Positions 31,577 to 39,041 of a stretch of DNA of 64,000 nucleotides are shown piece after piece. The number at the start of each line of letters is the position of its first letter. The first letter of the stretch is position 1. A program made the position numbers and the translations under genes. This DNA comes from a bacterium (lineage in GTDB: Bacteria > Oederibacteriota > CAKKQC01): positions 158,865-222,864 of the forward strand of contig CAKKQC010000010.1 of the NCBI GenBank assembly GCA_919901855.1, read 5' to 3'. The notes beneath the pieces are model-generated. The model made no database searches. It was given only the letters and a program-made list of their open reading frames with translations, and had not been told where the DNA came from.

Positions 31577-33645
31577 TGCGTACGTCCGGCATCGTCCTGC
31601 TGCTTCTGCTATCGCCTTCCCCCGGAGTGACGCTAACGATCGTGAACTCGAAGCACGACCTGGGGTTCAACTCGACGACGACCGGGCCCAAGGCCACGGC
31701 GGCGGGGAACACGGAGAAGTGCGTGTTCTGCCACACGCCGCACCGGCCGGGGCGGAACGTGCCGTTGTGGAACCACACACTCACGACCCAGACCTTCACG
31801 TTCTACGGGTCGAACTACCTCCAGAACTATCTCGCGATCACGAAGCCCGCGGACGCGGCCCTGACGGCCGGGAACCGCTCGAGGCTGTGTCTTTCGTGCC
31901 ATGACGGGGTGACCGCGGTCGGGGGAGTGTACAACCTCGGAGGCGCGGCGACGACGATCAATCTTTCGGGTGGAGTCGGGGCGGGGGCTTTTCCGGGTAC
32001 CTCGGCGGCGAACCTCGATCCCGTATCCGGGGGGACCGTGAATCTCGCCGACGACCACCCGGTCAGGTACCCGGTGCGGCCGGGGGCGGGGGTCTACACG
32101 CGGGGATTGAACCAGGACCCCGAGATCGTACTGCCGCCGAACAACGACCCGGTCAAGCTGTACGATCCGGCGACGGGGAATCCCAAGTCGACGCCGGCGG
32201 CCGGGGACCTGGTCGAGTGCACGTCGTGCCACGACCCGCACGACAGCGTGAACGGTTACTTCCTCGTGAAGTCCAATGCGAGCGCCGCGATCTGCACGAC
32301 CTGCCATGTGAAGCTCGGGTGGGCGGGGGCGGCCGTCCACGCGACGTCGGCGAAGGGGCTGACCGCGACGTGGTATTCGGGGCCGGCCTCGGCGACCGTC
32401 GGGGCCTTCGCGTGCCGGAGCTGCCACCGGATGCACGGGGCGAGCGTGGCGAACGGGCAGGCGTACCTGCTGCGGGGGCCGGAGGAGGACACGTGCCTGG
32501 CCTGCCACCGGGCCGGGGGCGTGGCGACGCGGGATCTGAACAGCCTCGTGAACGACCCCGCGGGGCATCCGTACCGGCACCCGACGGTCCCGGTTAGCGG
32601 GCGGCACGTCGATCCCGAGACGAACAACTACATGCCGGAGTCAAAGACCAACCTCACGAATAACCGGCACGCCGAGTGCCAGGACTGTCACGACCCGCAC
32701 ATGGCGCAGTCGGGTAACAGGATCGCCAAGGCCACGCCGAACAACCTCATCACGCCGGTCCTGCTAGGGAGCTGGGGGGTGCGGGTCACGGCGGCGTGGC
32801 CGGCCGCGCCCGGCGTCGCCGGGTCGAACAACCTTGTGCCGATGCCGGCCGCCAGCTACTCGTTCGAGCAGTTGACGAACACGGCGAGCCACATGGAGTA
32901 CCAGCTCTGTTTCAAGTGCCATTCGAGCTGGAACCTCGGGGTCGGCGCGCCGCCGTACGCGGGCGCCGCGTCCTACACGACCGAGCAGTCGCGGGAGTTC
33001 AATCCGAACAACGCCTCGTTCCATCCCGTGGTATCGGCGAACAACAACATCTGGTGCAATTCGGAGACGATGGTTGCTCCGTGGAACGGCGGCGGCCACT
33101 ACACCATGTTCTGTTCCGACTGCCACGGGTCGGCGAATGCGGCGGATGCCGAGGGGCCGCACGGCTCGTCGCAGGACACGGGAGGGGCGCACGGGTTGCT
33201 CCAGCAGAGCCTCGTGGCCGTGCCGACGGGGTCGAAGAACAACTACGCGACGCCCCTGTGCGTCCGGTGCCACGCGCCGCTCATCTACGTGGAAGCCAAC
33301 GCCAAAGGCAACTCGGGGTTTCCGGAGCACCCCGGGGACCAGGGGGCCCACTCGGTCGGTCCGAATACCACGGGGGCGGGCCCCTACGGCGGATGTCTGG
33401 TCTGTCACGGCAATCTGACCCCCGCGACGCCCACCTACGGGAGTTTCCACGGGAGCAACTGGTACTGGACGGCGGCGCACCCGGGGTCGAACTTCGTGAC
33501 CAACACGACCAACCTCGCGGACTGGTGGGTCACGACGGTCGGGACGGTCAACACCGCCTCGCTGACGAAGGGCCAGGCGTCGAACGCGGGGAACTGCACC
33601 CCGACGGCCGCCGGGTGCGCGAGCCACGGCTCGAAGTCGTACTGA
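31576..33645 (+). CDS. Large secreted undecahaem cytochrome c
   Basis: 689-residue exported cytochrome with eleven CXXCH motifs (CVFCH, CLSCH, CTSCH, CTTCH, CRSCH, CLACH, CQDCH, CFKCH, CSDCH, CVRCH, CLVCH). The low haem density and long Asn/Thr/Gly/Pro-rich loops are typical of extracellular cytochromes. Its N-terminus (VNSKHDLG...CVFCHTPHRP...PLWNHT) is homologous to that of the tetrahaem protein at 27780. The C-terminal tail has two further Cys (CTPTAAGCASHG) that do not form CXXCH and could form a disulfide. ATG 31576 overlaps the propeller stop. Likely the terminal or matrix cytochrome of this operon, matured by the ResB/CcsA pair encoded right after it. Confidence 0.85.
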   Translation: MRTSGIVLLLLLSPSPGVTLTIVNSKHDLGFNSTTTGPKATAAGNTEKCVFCHTPHRPGRNVPLWNHTLTTQTFTFYGSNYLQNYLAITKPADAALTAGNRSRLCLSCHDGVTAVGGVYNLGGAATTINLSGGVGAGAFPGTSAANLDPVSGGTVNLADDHPVRYPVRPGAGVYTRGLNQDPEIVLPPNNDPVKLYDPATGNPKSTPAAGDLVECTSCHDPHDSVNGYFLVKSNASAAICTTCHVKLGWAGAAVHATSAKGLTATWYSGPASATVGAFACRSCHRMHGASVANGQAYLLRGPEEDTCLACHRAGGVATRDLNSLVNDPAGHPYRHPTVPVSGRHVDPETNNYMPESKTNLTNNRHAECQDCHDPHMAQSGNRIAKATPNNLITPVLLGSWGVRVTAAWPAAPGVAGSNNLVPMPAASYSFEQLTNTASHMEYQLCFKCHSSWNLGVGAPPYAGAASYTTEQSREFNPNNASFHPVVSANNNIWCNSETMVAPWNGGGHYTMFCSDCHGSANAADAEGPHGSSQDTGGAHGLLQQSLVAVPTGSKNNYATPLCVRCHAPLIYVEANAKGNSGFPEHPGDQGAHSVGPNTTGAGPYGGCLVCHGNLTPATPTYGSFHGSNWYWTAAHPGSNFVTNTTNLADWWVTTVGTVNTASLTKGQASNAGNCTPTAAGCASHGSKSY

Positions 33646-33646
33646 G

Positions 33647-34579
33647 ATGACCGGGTGCCTCCGCATTCTGACCGCACCCGGTTTTGTCGCCGGGCTGATC
33701 GGGGCTCTGCTCGGGTTCGCCGCGTTGGGGGCGTGGATGCCCGGGGACGCCGGGTCCGCTGTTTTCGGGACCTGGGCTTTCCGGGTCACGGCCGTCCTGT
33801 TGTGCGTGAGCATCGTCGCGAACCTGTGGGAGCGGCTGGGCGGGGTGACCGAGATGAAGGTGCTGGGCTCATGGCTACTGCACTTCGGGATCGTCCTGCT
33901 CGCCGTCGCCGGGACGTGGCACGCGTCGAAGTCGACCGAACGCCAGGTCGAGTTGGTCGAAGGCCAGACGGCGACCCTCGGGGACACCGGAGTATCGGTC
34001 CTGCTCGACCGGGTCGATCCGGACCGGCGGGAGGGCCGGTGGCGCAAGGGGGACGCGGCCGAGGTCACGGTGATCGAGCGGGGCATGCGGCCCCGTCGCG
34101 AAGTGGTCGCCGTGAACCGGCCTCTGAACATCGGCGACCACTGGCTCTTTCTTGGCCTCCACGGGTTCGCCCCGATCGTCGGCTCCGGCGCGGCGCCGGG
34201 GTCCGCCGCGGCGGTCGTCAAGCTCGAGACCACGCTCCTCCCGCGGCCGTACTACTGGGGGGAGTTCCAGGTGCCCGGGAGCGGGGCGCGGGCGCTCGGG
34301 GTCTTCCGGCCCGCCACCTCCGGGCACCTCGTGCGGGATCCGTCGCTCGAGGTCGTGCTCCGGGGGGTGGACGGGCGCCGGCTCGGGGCGGGAGTCGCCC
34401 GGCCGGGAAGGCCGGCCCGGGTCGGCGGGGTCGAGGTCGCGCTCGCGGGGGTGAGGTACTGGGCGGCCTTCAGGCTCACGCACGAGCCCGGCCTGCGAAT
34501 GGTATTCGCGAGCTTCTGGATCGCGATCGCCGGCGCGGCGCTCACGCTGCTCCCGCGGGTGCTCCGTGGCGGCGTCTGA
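33647..34579 (+). CDS. resB: Cytochrome c biogenesis protein ResB/Ccs1
   Basis: System II haem-attachment component of 310 residues. Membrane helices lie near residues 10-30, 45-65 and 75-92, then a large periplasmic domain (residues ~95-275) and a last helix (VFASFWIAIAGAALTLLPRV), the normal ResB layout, though short for the family. It follows the large undecahaem gene by 1 bp and overlaps ccsA by 14 bp. ResB and CcsA form the cytochrome c synthase that exports haem and attaches it to CXXCH. A dedicated copy inside a cytochrome operon suggests specialised maturation of the multihaem substrate. Confidence 0.8.
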   Translation: MTGCLRILTAPGFVAGLIGALLGFAALGAWMPGDAGSAVFGTWAFRVTAVLLCVSIVANLWERLGGVTEMKVLGSWLLHFGIVLLAVAGTWHASKSTERQVELVEGQTATLGDTGVSVLLDRVDPDRREGRWRKGDAAEVTVIERGMRPRREVVAVNRPLNIGDHWLFLGLHGFAPIVGSGAAPGSAAAVVKLETTLLPRPYYWGEFQVPGSGARALGVFRPATSGHLVRDPSLEVVLRGVDGRRLGAGVARPGRPARVGGVEVALAGVRYWAAFRLTHEPGLRMVFASFWIAIAGAALTLLPRVLRGGV

Positions 34580-35384
34580 ACTCGCGGCCTTCTGGGCGGC
34601 CGTCGCCGCGTATGCGGCCGCGTTCCTCGCGGTCGTGTTCGGGCTCGTGCTCCGGAGGCGCGGCGCGGTCCGCGCCGGGCTCGGGATCGGCGCGGCCGGG
34701 CTGGCCGCGCAGGGCATCGCGCTGACCTGCCGCGGGATCGGCCAGGTCGCCCCCCCGTTCGTGACCTACTACGAGTCGGTCGTGTTCGGAACCATGCTGG
34801 CGACCGGGGTCGCGCTCTGGCTCGCACGTTCCCGCGAGTGGTTCCGGCCGGCCCTGGCTGTCGTGCTCGGCGTCTCGCTCCTGCTGATGGGGTCGGCCGT
34901 CTTCACGGCCCGCGAGTTCCGTCCGCTGGGGCCCGCGCTCCAGTCGTGGTGGCTCGTCGTCCACGTGGTCTTCGCCCTGTTCGCCTTCGGGGGAATGCTC
35001 GTGGCCGCGGGGGCGGGCGTCGTCGCGATCCGCCGCCGGGCCGCACCCGCGGTGCGCGGGCGGATCGACGAGGTCATGTACCGCGCCTTCGCGCTCTCGT
35101 TCATCTTCCAGCTCGTGATGACGGCCTCGGGCGCGATCTGGGCGCACCAGGCGTGGGGCCGGTACTGGGGATGGGATCCGATCGAGACCGCATCGCTCCT
35201 GACCCTGATCGTGTACGCCCTGGCCCTACACCTCCGGGCAACGCACGACTGGCGCGGAGTGCGGCTGGGCTGGCTTGCCATCGCGGGATTCCTGCTGACC
35301 GCCTATGGGATCTGGGGAGTACCCTTCGTCTCGCCGAGCGTGCACCTCTACACGAGCCCCGCATACCGGGCGGAGGCGAAGTAG
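34566..35384 (+). CDS. ccsA: Cytochrome c biogenesis protein CcsA/ResC
   Basis: 272-residue haem-handling membrane protein with about eight helices. The haem-binding WWD motif is intact (WAHQAWGRYWGWDPIETASL), and His residues flank it in helices (SWWLVVHVVFAL, LALHLRATHDW). GTG 34566 lies inside the end of resB. Together with ResB it makes a complete System II synthase. The stop is followed within 3 bp by a small membrane protein gene. Confidence 0.92.
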   Translation: MAASELAAFWAAVAAYAAAFLAVVFGLVLRRRGAVRAGLGIGAAGLAAQGIALTCRGIGQVAPPFVTYYESVVFGTMLATGVALWLARSREWFRPALAVVLGVSLLLMGSAVFTAREFRPLGPALQSWWLVVHVVFALFAFGGMLVAAGAGVVAIRRRAAPAVRGRIDEVMYRAFALSFIFQLVMTASGAIWAHQAWGRYWGWDPIETASLLTLIVYALALHLRATHDWRGVRLGWLAIAGFLLTAYGIWGVPFVSPSVHLYTSPAYRAEAK

Positions 35385-35386
35385 CC

Positions 35387-35731
35387 GTGGGGGTCGCGAT
35401 CATGCTCAACAACCTCTTCCACGACTTTGCCGTGGCCCTGCTCGCCGCATCCTTGCTCGCGGTCTGGATCGCGGGGCGACCGTCGTCCAGGGTCCCGCCG
35501 AAGCCGCTCCGGGCGCTCGAACGCGTCTTCGCGCGGGTGATGGCCGGGTGCTGGGCAGTGATCCTGCTCGGCGGCGCGGTCCGGACGTGGGCCTACCGCG
35601 AATACGAGTGGGCGCCCGCCGCGGGCCGGGGGCAGGTGGTCGCGCTCGTGGTCAAGCACGTGGTGCTCGTCGCCGTCGTCGTCGCCGGGGCCCGGAACTG
35701 GTGGCGGCTCCGGCGGAGGCTGCGGTCATGA
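35387..35731 (+). CDS. Small membrane protein of unknown function
   Basis: 114 residues with three hydrophobic helices (FHDFAVALLAASLLAVWI, AGCWAVILLGGAVRTWA, VVALVVKHVVLVAVVVAGA) and an Arg-rich C-terminus. GTG 35387 is 10 bp after GGAGG at 35372-35376; ATG 35402 is an alternative. His in the first and third helices could bind haem b, but this is speculation. Position between ccsA and the radical SAM gene, with ATGA overlap into the latter, suggests a part in cytochrome maturation or membrane redox chemistry. I do not recognise the family. Confidence 0.7.
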   Translation: MGVAIMLNNLFHDFAVALLAASLLAVWIAGRPSSRVPPKPLRALERVFARVMAGCWAVILLGGAVRTWAYREYEWAPAAGRGQVVALVVKHVVLVAVVVAGARNWWRLRRRLRS

Positions 35732-37176
35732 AGGTCCTCCTCGTCACGCCGCCGTACCACAGCGGGGTCGTCGAGTCCGCCGGCCGGTGGATGCCGCTGG
35801 GACTCGCGTACCTCGCCGGGGCCGTGCGCCGGGCCGGGCACGAGGTCGAGATCTACGATGCGATGACCAAGTTCCACGGGATGGACGAGGTCCGGGCCCG
35901 GCTCGCGGCATCCCGCCCCGATGTTATCGGGATCACGGCGATCACGGCCTCGTACCCGGCCGCCCTGCGCGTCCTTGCCGCCGCGAAGGAGATCCTTCCC
36001 GGCGTCGTCACCGTGGTCGGCGGCGTGCACACGCACTTCCTGTGGCGCGAGGCCCTTGAGGGCAACCCCGGCACCGTGGACTATGTCGTCCGCGGGGAGG
36101 GGGAGCAAGCCCTGCCCGGCCTGCTCGCGTGCCTCGCCGCCGGGGGCGATCCGCGCCGGGTGGCGGGGGTCGCGTGCCGGGACGGGGCGACTGCCGTCGC
36201 GGCGCCGCTCCGGCCGCTCCTTTCCGGTCTCGAGGACACCGCGCCCGCGTGGGACCTCGTCGAGTGGCCGGATTACACGTACTTTCCTTTCCCGGGCTCC
36301 CGGCTCGCGGCCGTGAGCACGTCGCGCGGGTGCTCGCAGGGGTGCAGTTTCTGCTCCCAGCAGAAGTTCTGGACCCGCGCGTGGCGCGGCCGGGCTCCCG
36401 AGGCCGTGATCGCGGAGCTCGAACACCTGCGGGACGCCCACGGGGTCACCGTGGCGCTGTTCGCCGACGAGTGCCCGACGACGGATGCCGGCCGGTGGGA
36501 AGCCCTCCTGCGGCTCGCGGTGAAGCGCCGGCTGGGACTCAGGCTTCTGATCGAGTCCCGGGTCGAGGATGTGGTCCGGGACGCCCCCCTGATCGACCTG
36601 TACCGCGAAGCCGGGATCATCCACGTCTACGTCGGGGTCGAGGCCACGACCCAGGCGGCGCTGGACCGGTTCAACAAGAACCTCCGGGTCGACCTCTCGG
36701 CGCAGGCCCTCCGGCTGATCGCGGGCGCGGGCATGATCTCCGAGACCTCGTTCGTGCTCGGGATGCCCGAGGAGACGCCGGATACCGTCGCGGCGACGCT
36801 GAAGCTGGCCCGCGAGTACGACCCGGATTTCGCGCATTTCCTCATGATCACGCCGTGGCCGTACGCCGAGATCGCGGCCGAGCTGGAACCGTACATCGAG
36901 AGCCGGGACTTCTCCGACTACAACCTCGTGACGCCGGTGGCCCGATCCGCGGCCATGACCCGTTCCGAGCTCGAGGCGGCCATGGTCGAGTGCTACCGGA
37001 AGTTCTACATGGGCAAGCTTCCGCGCTGGGCGTCCAGCCCCGCGGGGTTCCGCAAGGACTACATCCTGACCTCGATGCGCCTGATCATGAAGAGCTCGTT
37101 CCTCCGGCGGTATATGGGCGGCCTCGGTACCATGCCGGCCGAGATCGAGCGGTTCTTCCGGGCGCCGGTGCCATGA
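35728..37176 (+). CDS. B12-binding radical SAM protein (BchE/HpnJ-like)
   Basis: 482-residue class B radical SAM enzyme. The N-terminal ~150 residues form a cobalamin-binding Rossmann domain (LLVTPPYHSG, RPDVIGITAITASYPAAL, VVGGVHTHFLW), though the DXHXXG motif is not evident. The SAM cluster motif CSQGCSFCSQ is near residue 205, followed by a TIM-barrel part with GVEATTQAALDRFNK and SFVLGMPEETPDT. The family modifies tetrapyrroles, hopanoids and natural products. Lodged between cytochrome maturation genes and an outer-membrane barrel, modification of a haem, lipid or quinone-like molecule is plausible; the substrate is unknown. ATGA overlaps occur on both sides. Confidence 0.82.
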   Translation: MKVLLVTPPYHSGVVESAGRWMPLGLAYLAGAVRRAGHEVEIYDAMTKFHGMDEVRARLAASRPDVIGITAITASYPAALRVLAAAKEILPGVVTVVGGVHTHFLWREALEGNPGTVDYVVRGEGEQALPGLLACLAAGGDPRRVAGVACRDGATAVAAPLRPLLSGLEDTAPAWDLVEWPDYTYFPFPGSRLAAVSTSRGCSQGCSFCSQQKFWTRAWRGRAPEAVIAELEHLRDAHGVTVALFADECPTTDAGRWEALLRLAVKRRLGLRLLIESRVEDVVRDAPLIDLYREAGIIHVYVGVEATTQAALDRFNKNLRVDLSAQALRLIAGAGMISETSFVLGMPEETPDTVAATLKLAREYDPDFAHFLMITPWPYAEIAAELEPYIESRDFSDYNLVTPVARSAAMTRSELEAAMVECYRKFYMGKLPRWASSPAGFRKDYILTSMRLIMKSSFLRRYMGGLGTMPAEIERFFRAPVP

Positions 37177-38891
37177 GGGCGCCGGCGTCCGCCTTGCGTC
37201 CGGCCGCGATCCTCGGGCTCTGGGTCCTGTCCGCCGCGTCCGCGGTCGCCCAGGGGAACGGCAACGGGAACGGCCGTCATCTCTCCGTCGGGGGCCAGAT
37301 GCGGGCCGCGTTCGAGGACTACCAGATCGAGCTGCCGACGGGCACCACGCACTACTCCAGGCTGTCGCAGACATACCTCGGCAACATGAACGCTCCTCTC
37401 CTGCTTCCCGGGCTCGGGACGATGAGCGGGGCGGTGAACTACACGACCGGGGACAATCTCTCGCGCCTCAACGCGGGCCAGCCGTCGGGAGAGACGACGC
37501 TGGGTACGACGCTGTCGGCGAACGTGATCCCCGATCAGCTCAGCGGGCTGGTCTTCATCGCGCCGTTCATCAGCCGGCAGGAGCACAAGCTGGGGGGCCG
37601 GGCCACCCCCGAGTCGGAGGTGGACACCATGATGGGCGGTTCCGTGGGTTTCCGGTTTCCGGCGCTCCCGAGTGTCAGCATGGATGTCCGGAAGACCGGC
37701 CGGGAGGAGCTGGGCCGGCTCTTTCCGAACAACACGGACTCGCTGGAGACCCACTTGCGCGTCGGGTATGTGCGCGGTCCGGTCCGGCTCGATGTGGATC
37801 GTCAGGCGTCGGCGAGGACGGAGGCGAAGACCGGGCTGCGCCAGTACGACCAGGACATCCTAATGTCGAACGCGAGTATCGACCTGCCCGAGGTGAAGCG
37901 GTTCGGGATTCAGGGGGTTTCGGCGCAAGCCGCGTACTCGGGGGGAACGGTCCGGTTGCCCGCGGCGAACTCGACGCGTACGGTCTCGGCCGGCACGCGC
38001 GCGACCTCCCAGAGCGTCACGGTCGGTGGCGTGACCAACTCCGTCACCTACGGGCCGACCTACATCGGCGATCTCGTGACCGGACGGTACGCGTTTGGGC
38101 ACGACGCGTCGCTTCTCAGCCACGCTTCCCGTGCGCTCTGGAACGTGTCGAACCAGCTCCAGGTGACGAACGCGCCGGGGCGGATGACCCAGCACAACAC
38201 CTTTGCCGAGCGGTTGTCCGCGGATACGCTGACGGCGAACAGGAAGTGGGGCTACCGGATGCAGGGAAGCGAGACCTACCGGTGGGGCGGACTGGCGCCC
38301 TCGGTGATGTCCGACTCCCTGTCCCACCGGGTGTCGTGGTACCCGGTCCCCAGGATGGACGCCTACACGGACCAGTCGTACAGCGGGGCGCGGCAAAACG
38401 GGGTTGGGACGACGTCGCGGGGGTTCGGGGCGGGGGCGGGGGTCAACTGGCGTCCCTTCCCGCGTTTCGAGGTGGGCCCCGCGGTCGACCGGACCTGGAT
38501 GCGGGACTTCGCGTTCGGGCGCGACAGCATCCGGGACACGATCGTGCTCTCGGCCCGGTCGTCGCCCGTCGACCGGCTCAACGTGGGAGTGGGCGGACGG
38601 CTCGAGTTGTCGGACACCGGCGGCGGGCCCGGGGCCGGCGAGCGGTACGGGAGCGTGACCGTGGATGCGTCCTACAACGCCTTCTCGAATCTCGACCTGG
38701 CCGGGCGGGTCACCCGCTACGAACGGCGGACGGGAGGACCGACGGCCATCCAGGCCGGCGCGTTCGAAACCTCGGGCACGGTCAGTTACCATATCGGCCG
38801 GACGTCGGCTTCGGTCGGCTGGGAGACCCGGAAGCTTTCGATGCCGAACGCCTACCGTCACTTCTCGGCTTCTCTGACCCGTTCATTTTGA
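37173..38891 (+). CDS. Predicted outer-membrane beta-barrel protein, possible porin of a second cytochrome conduit
   Basis: 572 residues, not confidently assigned to a family. A signal peptide ends near SAVA-QGN; the rest is dense alternating amphipathic strands with many Arg/Tyr/Ser, and the last residues are SLTRSF, the Phe-ending signature of outer-membrane barrels. It is shorter than the MtrB protein at 8093 and I see no clear homology, but length and position after an extracellular-type cytochrome suit a porin-cytochrome partner, analogous to OmbB/ExtD-type barrels of Geobacter. ATG 37173 overlaps the radical SAM stop. It is the last gene of the run starting at 28590. Confidence 0.7.
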   Translation: MRAPASALRPAAILGLWVLSAASAVAQGNGNGNGRHLSVGGQMRAAFEDYQIELPTGTTHYSRLSQTYLGNMNAPLLLPGLGTMSGAVNYTTGDNLSRLNAGQPSGETTLGTTLSANVIPDQLSGLVFIAPFISRQEHKLGGRATPESEVDTMMGGSVGFRFPALPSVSMDVRKTGREELGRLFPNNTDSLETHLRVGYVRGPVRLDVDRQASARTEAKTGLRQYDQDILMSNASIDLPEVKRFGIQGVSAQAAYSGGTVRLPAANSTRTVSAGTRATSQSVTVGGVTNSVTYGPTYIGDLVTGRYAFGHDASLLSHASRALWNVSNQLQVTNAPGRMTQHNTFAERLSADTLTANRKWGYRMQGSETYRWGGLAPSVMSDSLSHRVSWYPVPRMDAYTDQSYSGARQNGVGTTSRGFGAGAGVNWRPFPRFEVGPAVDRTWMRDFAFGRDSIRDTIVLSARSSPVDRLNVGVGGRLELSDTGGGPGAGERYGSVTVDASYNAFSNLDLAGRVTRYERRTGGPTAIQAGAFETSGTVSYHIGRTSASVGWETRKLSMPNAYRHFSASLTRSF

Positions 38892-38897
38892 CGGGTA

Positions 38898-38914
38898 TCC
38901 CGGGCTTTCCGGGA
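38898..38914 (+). terminator. Weak hairpin after the barrel gene
   Basis: TCCCGG, a 5-base loop, then CCGGGA, directly after the barrel stop codon, with no T-tract. Confidence 0.3.
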
Positions 38915-38928
38915 CGTTCCGCGGAAGC

Positions 38929-38942
38929 CTGATCCAGGTCAT
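38929..38942. promoter_or_regulatory. Putative Crp/Fnr-family operator before complex I (CTGA-N6-TCAT)
   Basis: CTGATCCAGGTCAT lies about 100 bp before the nuoBCD start. A GATCAT hexamer at 38960-38965 could be a -10. Confidence 0.4.
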
Positions 38943-39041
38943 ATCCGGCTGCCCGCGCCGATCATGGTGCCGAGTGATTCCCCATGGGACACTCCCTGCT
39001 ATTCGTTTGGGGCTCGGTTGGGTCCATCTCAAGGAGGCAGG

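Noticed and set aside
33587-33645. Twelfth haem site at the C-terminus of the large cytochrome
   Set aside because: The Cys pair and His (CTPTAAGCASH) do not form CXXCH or a known variant with a second Cys directly before His.
38964-39041. Earlier ATG start for nuoBCD
   Set aside because: The extra 26 residues do not resemble NuoB, and a perfect AAGGAGG stands right before TTG 39042.
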